Shown here: piece after piece, positions 1-12,599 of the stretch
Numbering within the stretch: position 1 is the first letter of the stretch
How the letters are laid out: each line of letters opens with the position of its first letter
Assembly (NCBI GenBank): GCA_963681505.1
Contig: OY811978.1
Span: 8,701,236-8,765,235, forward strand
Source of the DNA: Eunapius fragilis
Taxonomy: Eukaryota > Porifera > Demospongiae > Spongillida > Spongillidae
Direction: 5' to 3'
Length of the DNA stretch: 64,000 bases
Notes under the pieces: generated by a model
What the model saw: the letters and a program-made list of their open reading frames with translations, nothing else
The model's database searches: none
Told to the model about the DNA's origin: nothing
Program-made: the position numbers and the translations under genes

Positions 1-250
1 GCCAAGTACTGTGGATTGTAACCAGGTGAAGCGTTCTGTGTCCCTTGTCCATGACTGCACGGATACTTGCACATTTGAAGAGAGGGATTAGCCCAGAAAG
101 ATTGAAAGGAAACTCACCAATGAAAAGGCTCTACATTTCAAGCATGATTGGTGTAATATGATGTACTGTTTAAACGTGTATTGTGTATTATCTCTGGTTT
201 AATGCGTATTATATTGTTTGTAACGTGTTTTGTTTCAACTTTGTATTATA
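1..250. other. AT-rich sequence, no gene recognised
   Basis: I see no convincing exon, repeat or RNA gene here. It directly precedes the first hairpin element. Confidence 0.5.
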
Positions 251-1626
251 CAAGTAATAAAAACATTCTCTACACGAGAAGGTTGGTGGTATATAGGAAT
301 CAAAGGTGACGGTGGTGTAAAAAGCAAGGGAACAAGGCTTCTGATTGAAAAGGAAAAATGAAATAGACCTATATTAGCAACATGTTGTCATATTTAAATG
401 TGCGTGCTAATATAGGTCTATTTCATTTTTCTTTTCAATCAGAAGCCTTGTTCCCTTGCCTTTTACACCACCATCACCTTTGATTCCTATACCACCAACC
501 TTCTCGTGTAGAGAATGTTCTTATTACTTGTTTCCTAAATTTTTCTGGTGGATTTGGTATTGTATTTATAGTTCTTGAAACGCATGGAATCAGGTAGCAT
601 AAACGTCAACATGCGCGATCATGACAGGTTTATATTAGAATCTGCAATTCTGTTGAGGTGTGTACCAAATATTACACTAGTCCCCAGACAAACACCATTA
701 ATAAGGAGCAAAAGGTTAAAAGCGAAGCCATATAATACAAAGGATAAATGTACTCTAAGTAAACTGATCTCACGTTATAATCAGATAAACCATGCACCAC
801 AATACATGACCAAATTGACGTAAGCAACTTTGGCGTTATACACACATTTCAAACAGCGCATATTACTATAAAGCGGAGAGAGACGCAGTATCTACCGCTG
901 TAACTATTACAGAAACTATTTCTTCCATTTTAGCGATATACCATGCATGCTCATAATTTATCGATCCAACATTTATCGATGCCGTAACGTACCTTTGGGT
1001 GGTCGTTTTGTTGTTCCTTTCGGTACCGCGCTTGACATACGCACGTTTGGCAGATCTGGCAGCTTATTTCCACTTTTAAATGCTCGCGAGTTGGAATCAG
1101 AATTGTCCTTGAGATTGCATGGTAAAACCATCGAATTTGATAACGCTGGTTATATTATACTGGTGCGTCATGAACATTGTGATAGCTGATGTAATGTGCT
1201 ATTTGTAGATCAACACCGAATAAGGTACAACCAGCTTCAGCTAATTTCCCGATCGGTTAGGCGTCTAACAGATACCTGAAGATAACATGCGGACACATCC
1301 TGAAGCGATTGGTACACATGGCATGCTTTACAAACGTTCCTGTCGTGAGTTATGCTATCCCGAAGGAAGAAGACGACGACGGAGGAGAAATTTTAGGTGG
1401 GACTGGGTACGGACGATGGGGACGAGTATTTTTGTTCTCTAAAAGTACACCGTCTTATGACACATATATAACGCAGAACTGTTCTCCTTTTTGATATTGC
1501 TCGATTGCCACTAAAAGCGAAGTGACCCGACTCTTGGCTGTCCCGCTAGACGCGAGTGACGTTTTTATAATGACATTCATGATACTGCAGGATTCCTATA
1601 TGGAACCTACTCGCATAGGTTCCGAT
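251..1626 (+). mobile_element. HHR-1, hairpin-headed non-autonomous repeat
   Basis: The head at 251-531 is a long inverted repeat. It opens ACAAGTAATAAAAAC and closes with the complement ending TTACTTGT. The arms match almost base for base, including GACCTATATTAGCA near the tip. A body follows containing a short GAA/GAC tract (about 1366-1386, after AGTTATGCTATCCCGAA). The far end is a small hairpin, GGAACC...GGTTCC, at 1602-1623. The order head, trinucleotide body and small hairpin recurs elsewhere in the window. Two small open frames in the body (575-823, 947-1189) resemble nothing I know and are not called. The body between 532 and about 1280 is less like the other copies, so this copy may be a longer subfamily or contain extra sequence. 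No transposase is present. Confidence 0.7.
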
Positions 1627-1647
1627 TGCGAATTGAATACAAAATAC

Positions 1648-2335
1648 ACAAGTAAATAAAAACATTCTCTACGAGAAAGTTGGTGGGATATAGGATTTGA
1701 TTATGACATTGGTGGTGTAAAAAGCAAGGAAACAAGGTCTTACAGAAGGGAAAATGTCATAGTCCTATATTTAGCACATTTCTAGGGCATGTGTTGTTTG
1801 TGTGCTAAATATAGGACTATGACATTTTCCCTTCTGATAAGACCTTGTTTCCTTGCTTTTTACACCACCAATGTCATAATCAAATCCTATATCCCACCAA
1901 CTTTCTCGTAGAGAATGTTTTTATTTACTTGTTTTCTTAAATTTTTTTCATATATTATATAAAAGCGAGTCCTCCAGCCGATTCTGAAGCTATTGGTGAA
2001 ATTTTCATCGCTTAGAAATGTTCCTGTCCTGAGTTATGCGTTGCCAAGAAGAAGGAGAAGGAGAAGAAGAAGAATAAGAAGAATAAGAAGACGACCCGCC
2101 CCTTGTTCCGAGACTGGGTACGAGGACGGGCAGTACACTCTTGTTCTCAACAACCACGCGGTTCAGCGGCATGAAACAAAAACGAAACTACTCATTTTTG
2201 ACTTCTAAATCGATTGCTAAAACAAGCTACACGATCCGATCGTCGGGAGTGTTGTTACAGACGGGTCGCGTTTTTTTAATGACATTCATAGTCGTGGTCA
2301 AATCCTATATGGAAGTTTCTAACGAAACTTCCGAT
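1648..2335 (+). mobile_element. HHR-2, hairpin-headed repeat, short body
   Basis: The head at 1648-1932 is a near-perfect inverted repeat with arm sequence TTTGATTATGACATTGGT, different from HHR-1 although the outer ~50 bp agree. The body holds an expanded purine trinucleotide stretch (2049-2097, mostly GAA/GAG). A small terminal hairpin, GGAAGTTTC...GAAACTTCC, lies at 2311-2332. It starts only about 20 bp after HHR-1 ends, so the two copies are nearly tandem in the same orientation. Confidence 0.75.
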
Positions 2336-2670
2336 TAAGGGCTGGGAACGTGGTAAACATACGTAAATGCGTTCCGGCCTTCATCGGATACCGTATTTCA
2401 GACTGATAACCAAGTGTGGTAATACTTGTATGAATCAATCTTATTCCATCTAATATGAATCAGCGATTCTGCAACAGGTCTACCAGGGTCTGGTAAACAG
2501 CCTGATTCAATATTGGGTGCAGGTTTGAAACAAGAAAAAACTGGCTGTGTAATTGTGTTTATCGCATCACGTGAGTATAGAAGAGATACAGGTCAGTTGC
2601 GATGTAAGTTTTACCCTCATCCATTGCCAAATCTGTACGGTGACCAGATTGTGTAGCTTACAATCCTATT

Positions 2671-2697
2671 GGGGGGGGGGGGGGGGGGGGGGGGGGG
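2671..2697. repeat. poly-G tract
   Basis: An uninterrupted run of 27 G on the plus strand, flanked by unique sequence. Such a tract could form a G-quadruplex and its length is unreliable in assemblies. The rest of 2336-3340 shows no exon or repeat I can support, and it would contain any promoter of the following gene. Confidence 0.85.
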
Positions 2698-3340
2698 CGG
2701 GCGTAACCGAAGCCTTCACCCACCCGCGATGAACGAATCGGTTGAAATTGAGACGAGCTATTAATGGCCAAGCTCGACAACAGTAGATGCCTGGTCCATT
2801 TACGTAGTGTACTAAGCTAACCAGTTCCTTGTGACCGCCCCACGTAACTGGGCCGTTTCTTTTCAATTTATCAAATTCATCAAACAGCAAAGTTTACAGC
2901 TCTGGTCATAAGGCCATCCATGCGACAAATTTAGATCCCTAATGCAACATCATTATCTTTTTGTGGTAGCTTGTCCCAGCCATTATCAACCTTCAAAAAG
3001 ATTGATTGCCAAGGATTGTTGCTAAAGCACATGATGTCCTAATTCCAATTATCAACCTGGACTTAATTATTCGTATTGAGAAGAACTGATTGGGAAACAG
3101 CAGGAAATTATATCAGAACATTAATACTCTGAAAAACGTACAGATGTCAAATTTATGTGAATCAGGTACATGTAGGTAATTACACTACTTAAGATGGCTG
3201 AGTCAACTTATTATATGACCAGACAGGTTTTCATCCTGTCATATCAGTCAGACAACAGAGGCTGTTTGAGTGTTACAAGTATACCCTATCCCACCCTATC
3301 CCTAGTTGTTGATGCAAAGACTTAATCCCATTCTAAAAGT

Positions 3341-6300
3341 ATGCAGGGGTACACTGTGGTCCTGTGTCTACTTTTTCTCAGCCATCTTGGTAAGTTAGAG
3401 GTAAGCACATGTCTATCTCCATGACCTCTGATGTCCTCTCCAGGGTCAGCTATCTTCACCACCAACCCCACCAATGTGACCACATGTCTAAGATCACCTG
3501 CTCTGTTCACATGTGTCATCAATGAGGCCAGTACAATAGCCTGGCTGGTCAATGGACAGCAACCTTTAGCACAACCTTCCAGTACACCACTCACTCCTGG
3601 CCCAGGTGTCCAGTCAAATCTGACTGTACCTGGTACTACTGGAGCATCTGTTCTGTGTTACTATCTACCATCTGGATCACTAACTATTGTCTTAAGTTTG
3701 ACTGCCTACTTATCAGTGCAAGGTTTGTAGTTGAGAGTATCCATTCACTCCATCACTTCCACATATTCCTTCAGCTCTTCCTGCTCCTCCCACTAACCTA
3801 ACCACTACTCCAATTAATGCTACCACCACTAAGCTGGCTTGGGTACCACCATCTGCCCAGTCCCCATCCCTCCTCTCCTATGTAGTGGAGGTGAGGAATG
3901 GAAGTGGAGTACTAGTGTACAGAGGGACAGTCAGAGGACCAGAGGTGACCATCACCACACCAGACCCATGTGACCAGTATGAGGCAACTGTTACCTCTCA
4001 GTACATGATACCAAACCTCACCTGTACTGGCAATGGTAGTCCAAGCAAACCTTTAGGAGGTGAGCTATACCTATGTGCATGATCAACCCTGGATGTGTTC
4101 ATTCTGATGATGTTTACGCTTGGCACTTTGTAGACTTCAACACAATGATCCATACTATCACTGCACACTAAGTGCTTATGTGTGTTTATACCAAAGCTAT
4201 GTAGTTCATATGATCATAGTCTTCTTGCATGATCATCATGTAGTGTATGTGTATGTATTGTTGTGTGTATTTACATTTTATATGATAATTACCAATTGGT
4301 GCCTTGTGGTGGGACTTACGTTTGGCAGTGCCATGCTTTTATTTTATTGATTCCAAGTTGCTAGTTTCCTTTTGCCTTCTTGGAGAATACCTGCAGTTTA
4401 GTTTCACATAGGAGTACATAGTCATAACATTGGTCCTTATGTATACATCTTTAGAATTATCCCCTCTGCCTGTCCATTTGATTTGTTACATCGATTTATC
4501 ATATCCTTTCTCCTTTCAGCTTTACCCTCAGCCGTTCAGCCCACCACCTCACTTATGTTCTCCATGGCCCCACATGATAATGTCACTGTGAATGTATCTC
4601 CACCTGTAAGTGAACAAACTGTGTCTTGAAGACATACATACATCGAGGAAGTAATGTGAAGGTCAAATTTCATGATCCAATGAACTAACTTTGCAGCTGC
4701 CCTTTATGTAGGAGTACCTCTAGTTCTCACTTGAAATAGCCATTTTCTTCAAAGGGGTCCAGGGGACATGTATTGGCTAGGGAAACAGGCTGGGGGTTCG
4801 TTAGAATCCTTAATAAATTTTACAAAAGACGGAATAAGTGTAAGTCTAATTTAAGAAGGATACCTACATGTACGTGTATCTCAATTCAACTATCTGGACT
4901 ACATGTACATGGTGTGGGAGGGCTGTGGTTGATTCTTGAAAGACATGTGCATAAAGATTATAACCTCATTAACTTTAGACTGCTTTGCATGTCTGTTTCA
5001 TATTTTCAAGCATCTAGCATAACTTTATAATTTAATAAATAAAAACATTCTCTCTGAGAAAGTTGGTGGGATATAGGTTTTGCAGGCAAATAGTATACTG
5101 GTGTAAAAAGCAAGGAAACAAGTTTTATCAGAAGGGAAAATGTAATAGTCCTATATTTAGCACACTTCAACTAAGGCATATGCTGTTTCTGTGCTAAATA
5201 TAGGACAATTACATTTTCCCTTCTGATAAAACTTGTTTCCTTGCTTTTTACACCAGTATACTATTTGCCTGCAAAACCTATATCCCACCAACTTTCTCAG
5301 AGAGAATGTTTTTATTTACTTGTTTCCTTAATTTTTTTTAACACCCAAATAGGTACTTTTGCTTAATTAGACTTGATAAGATTGTATATAGGCTTTTAGG
5401 CTTTTGTGTATCAAAGCCTAAAATTGACTATGGCGAGTCCTCCAGCAAATTCTAAAGCTATTGGTGCAATTTTCATTGCTTAAAAAGTGTTCCTGTCCCG
5501 AGTTATGAGTTCCCAAGAAGCAGAAGCAGAAGACGACCCCATTATTTAACGAAGACAGCAGTATTTTTCGTTCTCGACAACCACGCAGTTCTATGACGTG
5601 AAACAAAAACGAAACTACTCAGTTTTGACTTCTAGATCGATTGCCGCAACAAGTTAGACGATCCGATCGTCGGGAGCGAAGCTACGGTAGGGTCGCGGGA
5701 TTTTAATTAAATTCATAGCTGGGGTCAAAACCTACATGTATATGGAAGTCTCTAGTGAGACTTCCGATGGTAGGTGCCTTAACCTGTACATGTAGGTGTT
5801 CCAATTCTCTTTTTTTTTTCCCAACAATTAAATAAGAGCAATCAATAATGGGCTATTCCATTTAATGTATGGATAGCACTACAATAAATAACCCCGGACT
5901 CCCCCAGGATATTATGTATATCCACCGTTAATAACTATTTTTCCATCCATACTGTTCATTAAATGGAATAGCCCATTGCAAGACGCTTCATATTATCTAC
6001 AGTGCCTGTGGTTGCCAATGATCTCCAAAGTGAATTTAAAATGAAGCCCTATGTATTAATGTTACATCATTGGAGTTCAAAGGATTCTTCACCATTAAGT
6101 GTGAGAGGACCAGAGGTTGAAATGGAACGCCTAAATGTAGGTTAAAACCATGTTTTTCACCTACATTGAGGCGATCTACCATTAATTCTTGCCGAAGAGC
6201 CATAAGGCCATCTAATAGATTAATATTGACATACATGTAGTTTCTTGACTAACCTAACGATGGAATGTGGAAATGAGGTAGATTAAAGTAGATGTATGTA

Positions 6301-7278
6301 CTGTATAACAGACCTGAATGAATGAAGAGTTCTGTGTAGAAGTGTACAAGGGAGTGACATGCTTTAACACATGGCTGAAATTGCAGGATACGTTGGACAT
6401 GTAAAAGGGCTAGTGCACGAAATAAACACATCCATCAATGCAATAGTGAAATAGTTAGTTAGCACACACATGCACAATATCGACATACCCACACACACTC
6501 ACATAAACACACGTGCACTTAATCATATACATCATGTGCATGGGATGCATATGTTTGGAGTATGTTTGGAGTAACATGGGTATGGGTGTGCGGAATTGTT
6601 TGAGTTGTATTGACCAAGTGCTACATTTACCATAAATATTGAAATGAAGTAACTAGCCATGCATAGCAGGGACAAATATAACTTTTTTGGGATGGCCAGA
6701 CAAAATGTCAAGGGGTAGATGTGTTTGCCCAGACATGTTTCAAAAATGGCCGGTCATTACATTAATAGTAACAGTAATCCAGGTCATCTGGAAGTTTCGC
6801 AACGATACAATGCTGTCCTTGTAGCGCTTACACACATCACAGAACAAAACAGCTACGTGGACATTATCGCGTTACAGTTCACAGCGAAGCCAGACGAGGT
6901 TTGGTTATCGCGATCATTATCTCGTTGCCATCTATCGAAGGTTGCTTTCGGTACTTGTCGCTTAGGTGTTTTTTCTACAGCTAGGACCAAGGCTTTCACT
7001 GCTTCCAGTATCAAAATCACTTCCGAGTTTTTGTCCGGCCATTTTGTCCGGGTGGTTAATTGACCGCCGGACAATAGAGTAAATTAGCCGGACAAATGTC
7101 CGGTGTCCGGCCGTTATAATTGTTCCTGCATAGCATCCAGCCCTGGTCCCAGTCCCATTTACAACAGTAGATGGATTACATCAACGCTAGGTTTGATGGT
7201 TCTGGTGCTATAAGGAGTACGTGGGGTTGACCTGCATTACAGCCTGCTAAGGTAGTGCCACACATAGCAAATTATAAA

Positions 7279-7340
<62 letters not shown>

Positions 7341-8600
7341 CTGTTGCAAGATAATTATTATTTAGGTGTGCAGTGGCCACAAAGTGTGTGGCATAGATAC
7401 CAGACCCTGTTTAATGTAGTGGCCACTGTAACTCCATGATGCATAAGAAGGACATTGTAGAGGCTCTAGGTACATGTATCTTTTAGAATATAAATTATTT
7501 GAAAACATGCATTACACTATTAGAATAATATAAAATCATAAGTTTTGTAATGCATTTATGTCCAATGTCTACTTTCAGTTTCAATCAGGAGTGTGCAACT
7601 ACAAGGTAGTGGCCATATCTGGGTCTGATGTGCTCACATTTCCATCTGTGAAGCCACTCCCACAAAATGGAGGCCAGTTCAATATCCCTATTTCTTTGCC
7701 TCCCAACAAACACTTCAACCTCACCATCACTGCATCCAATGGTTATGGAAGCACCACCTCCTCAGTTCTCATAAGTGAGTAATCTCTCATTGTACCACAG
7801 GAAATAACAGTCCATTACAATGTTTGTTGCTTGATGGTTCCAGGTACATTTGGTGTTATTGGTATCTCTGTCAACACCTCATCTCCCACTGGACTGGTAT
7901 GTCTCTTCAACCCTGGCTCCCTGGCCACAGGATGTTTGGTGTATCTAACAGACACAGCTACTGGTATAATCTACTGCAGAGTGGTTGGGAGATCATTGGA
8001 CACACCAGTCAACACTTCTCTATGTCCCTACTTACGTTACAATGGTCCTCTGAGTACAGGGAACTATTCAGTTATGGTCTATACCATAGAGAGTGATGGA
8101 AGTGTTTCATTGGTACCAGCTATTACTGAAGTGGTGGTGGATATATTTGGACCATCTTCCATGTCACCAGGTACATGCTTGAGTGATGTACATGTAAGTA
8201 ATGTTGTATTCTTTTTCAGAACCTTCTTCAACTCCAAGGATGTATCCATCTTCACCTTCACCGCTAGGTAATTGTACATGTTTATTAAGTAGTATAGTTA
8301 TGAGCCATTCAACATTTTAATTTGTGCTTTGTACACGTAGGTTTACACATTTGTATGATGGAGTGAAGTGCATATGTTTTGAAAGTATCAATTTACATAT
8401 GGGCACACAGCTGTGACAACACAGCCATTACATATGTTATGATGTAGGATTATTGCTATTTCATTACACATTTCATACAGGCACCATTATTGCAGGAGTG
8501 GTTGGAGGGATTGCTGGTATCACCATCATCATCTTCACCATCACTGTAGCTGCTATCATTATGTATAAAAGAGAGGAAAAGAAAACAGAGGAACGTCAAG
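3341..8600 (+). CDS. Ig/FN3-domain single-pass membrane receptor-like gene (ectodomain and transmembrane exons)
   Basis: Eight exons join in frame at GT-AG sites: 3341-3389, 3444-3722, 3775-4059, 4520-4605, 7579-7774, 7844-8170, 8220-8267 and 8481-8600. Exon 1 starts with ATG and encodes a short hydrophobic leader (MQGYTVVLCLLFLSHLG), a likely signal peptide. Exon 2 is Ig-like, with Cys before and after a core Trp (IAWLVNG...VLCYY). Exon 3 is FN3-like (LPAPPTNL...KLAWVPP). Exons 4-5 form a second FN3-like unit ending ITASNGYGSTTSS. Exon 6 is a Cys-rich beta-type domain with several N-x-T/S sites. Exon 7 is a Ser/Pro stalk. Exon 8 has a Gly/Ile-rich transmembrane helix followed by MYKREEKK. 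Most junctions are phase 1. The family is Ig/FN3 adhesion or immune-type receptors; the ligand is unknown. Intron 4 is about 3 kb and contains several repeats. Confidence 0.72.
5034..5768 (+). mobile_element. HHR-3, hairpin-headed repeat inside intron 4
   Basis: The head spans 5034-5323 with arm sequence TTGCAGGCAAATAGTATACT, seen nowhere else in the window but mirrored exactly in its own opposite arm. The body carries a short GAAGCA/GAC tract near 5515-5535. The small terminal hairpin GGAAGTCTC...GAGACTTCC is at 5744-5765. It lies in the sense orientation within the long intron of the receptor-like gene. Confidence 0.75.
5847..5977. mobile_element. short MITE with 30-bp inverted termini
   Basis: The sequence starts AATGGGCTATTCCATTTAAT and ends with its complement, with further pairing (GTATGGAT / ATCCATAC). 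At 131 bp and without coding capacity it has the form of a small MITE. The motif GGAATAACCCATT near 18168 and 28560 may come from related ends. Confidence 0.7.
6660..7115. repeat. repeat-derived intronic block rich in GTCCGG/CCGGAC
   Basis: GTCCGG or CCGGAC occurs repeatedly, mostly at 7030-7115, and GGCCGG near 6747, in both orientations. Sub-terminal motif clusters of this kind are typical of DNA-transposon ends. I cannot define the termini. A 114-codon open frame on the plus strand shows no recognisable domain and is not called. Confidence 0.4.
7281..7339. repeat. (GT)n microsatellite
   Basis: About 29 uninterrupted GT units in intron 4 of the receptor-like gene. Confidence 0.95.
7405..7510. 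repeat. internal relic of the 36-kb MITE family
   Basis: GGCCACTGTAACTCCATGAT, then AAGAAGG, GTAGAGG and a TAATTTGAAAAC-like end occur in the same order as inside the two MITE copies at 35984-36487. The TIRs are not preserved. It lies in intron 4, just upstream of exon 5. Confidence 0.55.
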
Positions 8601-8924
8601 GTTGGTTGTTTTTAGAGCAGTAACAGCATCATTTTTATTGTAATATGATTTAAGTGGAACAAAGAGAACAGATGGTGCGTAAAAGAGGAGAAAAAATAAA
8701 AGGGAAATCTGAAGGTTGGTTGTTTTTAGAACAATAACAGCATAATTTTTATTGTAATATGATTTAAGTGGAACAAAGAGAACTGATGGTGCGTAAAAGA
8801 GGAGAAAAGAAAACAGGGGAATCTGAAGGTTGGTTGTTTTTAGAACAATAACAGCATAATTTTATTGTAATATGATTTAAGAGGAACAAAGAGAACAGAT
8901 GGTAATCAATCATGCATGTAGTTA
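8601..8924 (+). CDS. triplicated cytoplasmic micro-exon of the receptor-like gene
   Basis: A ~114-bp unit (54-nt intron plus 60-nt exon) is repeated in tandem. Exons 8655-8714 and 8769-8828 each start in phase 1 after TTTAAG and end GAA-G before GTTGGT. They encode VEQREQMVRKRGEK and VEQRELMVRKRGEK-type basic peptides. The third copy starts at 8882 (EEQREQM). It has lost the usual donor and reads to a stop near 8924, so it may be a terminal exon. The unit seems to derive from the end of the transmembrane exon, which shares KREEKKTEE and the same following intron. All units are phase-compatible, so the juxtamembrane tail can lengthen by 20 residues per copy. The AAG acceptors are weaker than CAG, so real usage is uncertain. 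Confidence 0.55.
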
Positions 8925-9064
8925 GGTGGTCATGTATTTGCAACATACTTCCCCTTTCACATGGCCATATGCCAATTCAAATAGCTTTGACCCTACAAAC
9001 CAGACTATAGTTTTTTTTGTGCAGCATAAACATACATAAACATACATGTAGTTATTCTCATGAA

Positions 9065-9280
9065 TGTTCGATGATGGGATCAAATAATAGTCCTGGGACC
9101 TTTTATATCAGTTGACCTATGTTTGGTCATCCTTATTCCATGGACTGCCTATTGGCTACCTATCCTTGAGGTAGAAACGCTTGCTTGTTTATTAGGGAGA
9201 GTCGAGTTCTGGAGTTCTCACGGTCGTAGCTATGCTAACACATAACGCTACCCTATACGGGTATATTCAAAACAGTATTA
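9065..9280 (+). repeat. dispersed repeat, copy 1 of 2
   Basis: It matches 29640-29850 in the same orientation, for example CCTATGTTTGG, CATCCTTATTCCA, TACCTATCC and AGGGAGAGT in order. Divergence is moderate, so duplication is old. The origin is unknown. Confidence 0.6.
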
Positions 9281-9530
9281 CAAAATACAATACTGCATAC
9301 ACAACAGAAGGAAGATACATGTACATTTGTATAGGCAATCCAATGGACTGTCCGGCAGAGTTATATCAGCCAGACAGGGTTTCATCGAGATGGGGGTGCA
9401 GGGGGGGGGGGGGGGGGGGGCATTTGCCCCCCCTTGCCATTATATTGCCCCCCCCTTGGTATTTATGGAGTGATCTTTAATAAATGCATCATAACTACAC
9501 AAGTGATGAATACAACTTTACTTAATAAAG

Positions 9531-12167
9531 TTAAACAGCAATCCTTCTACCTTTTCTATTCCATATGTCAATTATTGCATCAAGATCATCTTCTGATAGT
9601 ATATCTGGAGACTCTATTGCTATTTTCATTAAACTAGACAAGCTTGAATCACTTAGACAATTTCTTAGACGAGTTTTAATCAACTTCATCTTCTTTCCAC
9701 AGATGCTGTTGAAACTGGAAGAGTTAGACTAATGGTAGCAAGTGTACTTTAATTTGGAAACATGGTTTATAACATTTCGTTCGAAGCTAATTTATTTAAC
9801 TGGAGTTTCATGTTTCTTGGTGGTTGTTTAGCCATATATCGGCGGAATGTTTTCCATTCTGTCTTGATATCAGGTGAGATCAATGCAGCTTTGGTTGTTT
9901 CATCACCTTGCATAGTCTCAGCAGATTTGTCTACACCATAATGCGCAAGGAGTGCACTGACAAAAACTTCTCCATAATGGGAACGATCACTAGAATACTC
10001 ATCAGGCACTTTAAGTGGATCAAAAATACTAAGAGCAGTTATAACATCTCCAGCTGAAGCAAAACGACTTAAAATATTACCTTTCAAGTGACTGATAAAT
10101 GGTTCAGCAATTTTCTCTTGAAATTCCTTGATGTCATCATAAGTCATTTTTGTTCCAGTTGCTTTTCCCAAGTTCTCCATTTCATCTTTCAGCTCTAAAT
10201 CCCAGTCTGCTGCAGGGGAGAGTGCATCATCTAGAGTGTGCAGGGTTGCAGTGACAAGACTAGATATAACAGATAAATCTAGGTGTTCAGACTGTAGTGT
10301 TTTGCTCAGTTGTGCCACTGGTGGAAGTGTATAGTCAAGCAAATATATAGCTGAAACTGAAGCTTTCTTACTGAGAGCCTTGGGGCTTCTGGTTCATGGG
10401 TTTGAGCGTGGATATTGTCCAGAGCAGATACAATAGCACAATAGCTTGCTTTCACACCCTTCACACAGCGCTCATGTGACAGCCAACGTGTATCAGAAGG
10501 TTTTATGATTTTCAATTCAGGCATTTCATAAATATGCTGGACCTCTTTGAGAGACTCTGTTCTCTTTGGAGAGTTGTTAAAAAATTTCCAAAGTGTGGTC
10601 AATGTTACATATATGTGTTGTATTCCAGGAGTGGCATTGGCAGCTTGAACACAAGCCAACTGTAACATGTGGCAATGGCAGTGCACAAATAGTGCATGAG
10701 GTGCATGCTTCTTTAATCTAGCCTGAACTCCAGTTAACCTACCTGAGAATGTACTTGCTCCATCAAAACCCATTCCTATAACTTTGTTTATATGGAGGTT
10801 TTTCTGCTTCAGGCAATCAATGATAGCTGAGTAGATACTCTCAGCATCAGCTTTATGTATGGATGACCTCCAGGAAGTGCTCCTTTGGAACTCCATCTTC
10901 CTCCCATCTGCAGAACAGAGACAACTCCTCCACTATCAGTGCACTCATCTGCCATGATGCTATAGTGCCTTGCGTTATGCAGATCGATTCTTCCACCCAA
11001 GTGCCTAATGCCTCCACAAACTCCACTACAGCTACGTGAGATGTGTAGACAGCATTCTTTCCTGTACTCTCTAAGAAGCGCTTCAGACTCTCCCCTCCAC
11101 AAGATACAACTAGATCAACAAGCTTTTCAAAGTTCGTTGTATGAGGTATATGCTGTCTAGCAAGGAAATGTGTGCAGCGAATTAGGGATTTAATAGCTGC
11201 TCTGTTTTTCAATTTATCTTGTTTCTCAACATTCTGCAGTTTTTGTACCACTGATCCTTCGAGGACTGCTCCCTCTGCAGCCAATGCTGATTCCTTTGCC
11301 ATTCCATGTCCAACACTTTGTTCATGAGCTTTCATTTTTTCCACAGCCTTCTTCCAATTGGTGAATGGTTTAGCAACCCATACACCTCCAGTTCGTTCAA
11401 GGGACTTCCCATACATGTACAACCTGCAGAACTTGCAGAATGCACCTTCATAATCTGCATCATATTGAAGCCAAGGAAATGTTGTCTCCCAGCTTTTGCA
11501 ATATTTCCTACAGCTGGTTGTGGAATGGAATGATCCTTTGCCTGAGAATGGAATTACCAGCAACATGGGCACTTTTTTTGTGCTTCTTGCAAGCACCAGA
11601 TTCATTTTCTTCCATCGGTTCATCATTACTGCTGTCAATGTCTAGTGTAGCTGTTTGTTTAGAAGCATTTCGTTTCTTGCTAAAGGCTGTAGAAACAGCT
11701 GATGATTCTTTGCCTGAAGAAGTTGGAACATCCAATCCTTTGCTTGAGGAGGCAGTTGGAACAGGTGATCCTTTGTCTGAGGAGGCAGTTGGAACAGGTG
11801 ATCCTTTGCCTGAGGAGGCAGTTGGAACAGCTGATCCTTTGCTTGAGGAGGCAGTTGGAACAGCTGATCCTTTGCTTGAGGAGGCAGTTGGAACAGGTGA
11901 TCCTTTGCCTGAAGAGGCAGTTGGAACAGCTGATCCTTTGCCTAAGGAGGCAGTTGGAACAGCTGATCTTTTGCTTGAGGAGGCAGTTGGAACAGCTGAT
12001 CCTTTGCTTGAGGAGGCAGTTGGAACAGCTGATCCTTTGCCTGAGGAGTTAGTTGGAAAAGCTGATGTAGTAAGATCTGATTGTGAGCGACTAGTTTCAA
12101 AGAACGAACGAATATCCATATCAATCAGGCGCGTTACAGCGGATAAATAAGCACCAATCAAAAACAC
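9531..12167 (-). pseudogene. hAT transposase pseudogene with TTF/ZMYM-like N-terminus
   Basis: Read right to left, the pieces are: a start near MDIRSFFETS; an 11-residue repeat tract; a zinc-finger-like segment with FCKFCRLY (TTF type); a DUF4371-like catalytic region containing HYSIMADECTD, IGMGFDGASTFSG and HCHCHMLQLAC; SDTRWLSHE; and a C-terminal dimerisation relic (STLATISLTLPVSTASVER, then KTRLRN). This order matches the hAT transposases related to ZMYM1 and PRKRIR. The frame changes near 11540, 11000, 10890 and 10340, and there are stops and a small loss in the dimerisation region near 9690-9760. It cannot make an active enzyme. Its repeat tract is unusual for the family. Confidence 0.8.
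11715..12055. repeat. 33-bp minisatellite within the hAT coding region
   Basis: About ten copies of a 33-bp unit (plus strand: GAGGCAGTTGGAACAG plus TGATCCTTTGC) encode an 11-residue repeat of the type GSAVPTASSSK on the minus strand. Because 33 is a multiple of 3, copy-number change keeps the frame, and long open frames also appear on the other strand. Confidence 0.9.
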
Positions 12168-12284
12168 AGTAACAAGATGAAAAAGCGCTATCTATTTATT
12201 ATAATGTCTAATGTCCTGGGCGTGGACCACAGAGCACATTTGTACATCGCGGGTACATGTAAAGCAATGTTTGTTTTTTTGTTC

Positions 12285-12530
12285 TGCCGTTTCAGTCTTT
12301 GTAAAAATCCTTATATGTTGGAGCCGAAGCTTTGAAGGCCTAATCCGTTGCTCTTATAGTAACGTGACATAGTAGAGATACCCGGTACCGTAACACGCGA
12401 GAGGGCACATTGATACTGAACCTTTGCTATGCCACGTGCACGTTGCTATAGAAGCAGCGGAAGCTCTTAGGCCTTCAAAGCTTCGGCCCAAACCAACCAA
12501 TAAGGACCTCTACAAAGTGAAAAAACAGTC
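12285..12530. mobile_element. nested inverted-repeat element inside the hAT
   Basis: GCCGAAGCTTTGAAGGCCTA at 12323-12342 pairs with its exact complement near 12468-12487. Weaker pairing continues outward (CCTTATATGTTGG against CCAACCAATAAGG). This fits an old MITE inserted upstream of the transposase start. Confidence 0.55.
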
Positions 12531-12599
12531 AAATATCACTAGAATGCTAAATGGCGGAATGCGATTGTTTTGCGTACCCCACGATGTACAAACGTCCTT

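Noticed and set aside
2666-2890. 74-codon minus frame ending in poly-Pro
   Set aside because: The proline run is the poly-G tract; no other support.
6719-7063. 114-codon plus frame and opposing minus frame in intron 4
   Set aside because: No domain or splice support; lies in a repeat-derived block.
7824-8096. 90-codon frame overlapping receptor exon 6 in another frame
   Set aside because: It is a shadow of the 7844-8170 exon, whose frame continues the neighbouring exons.
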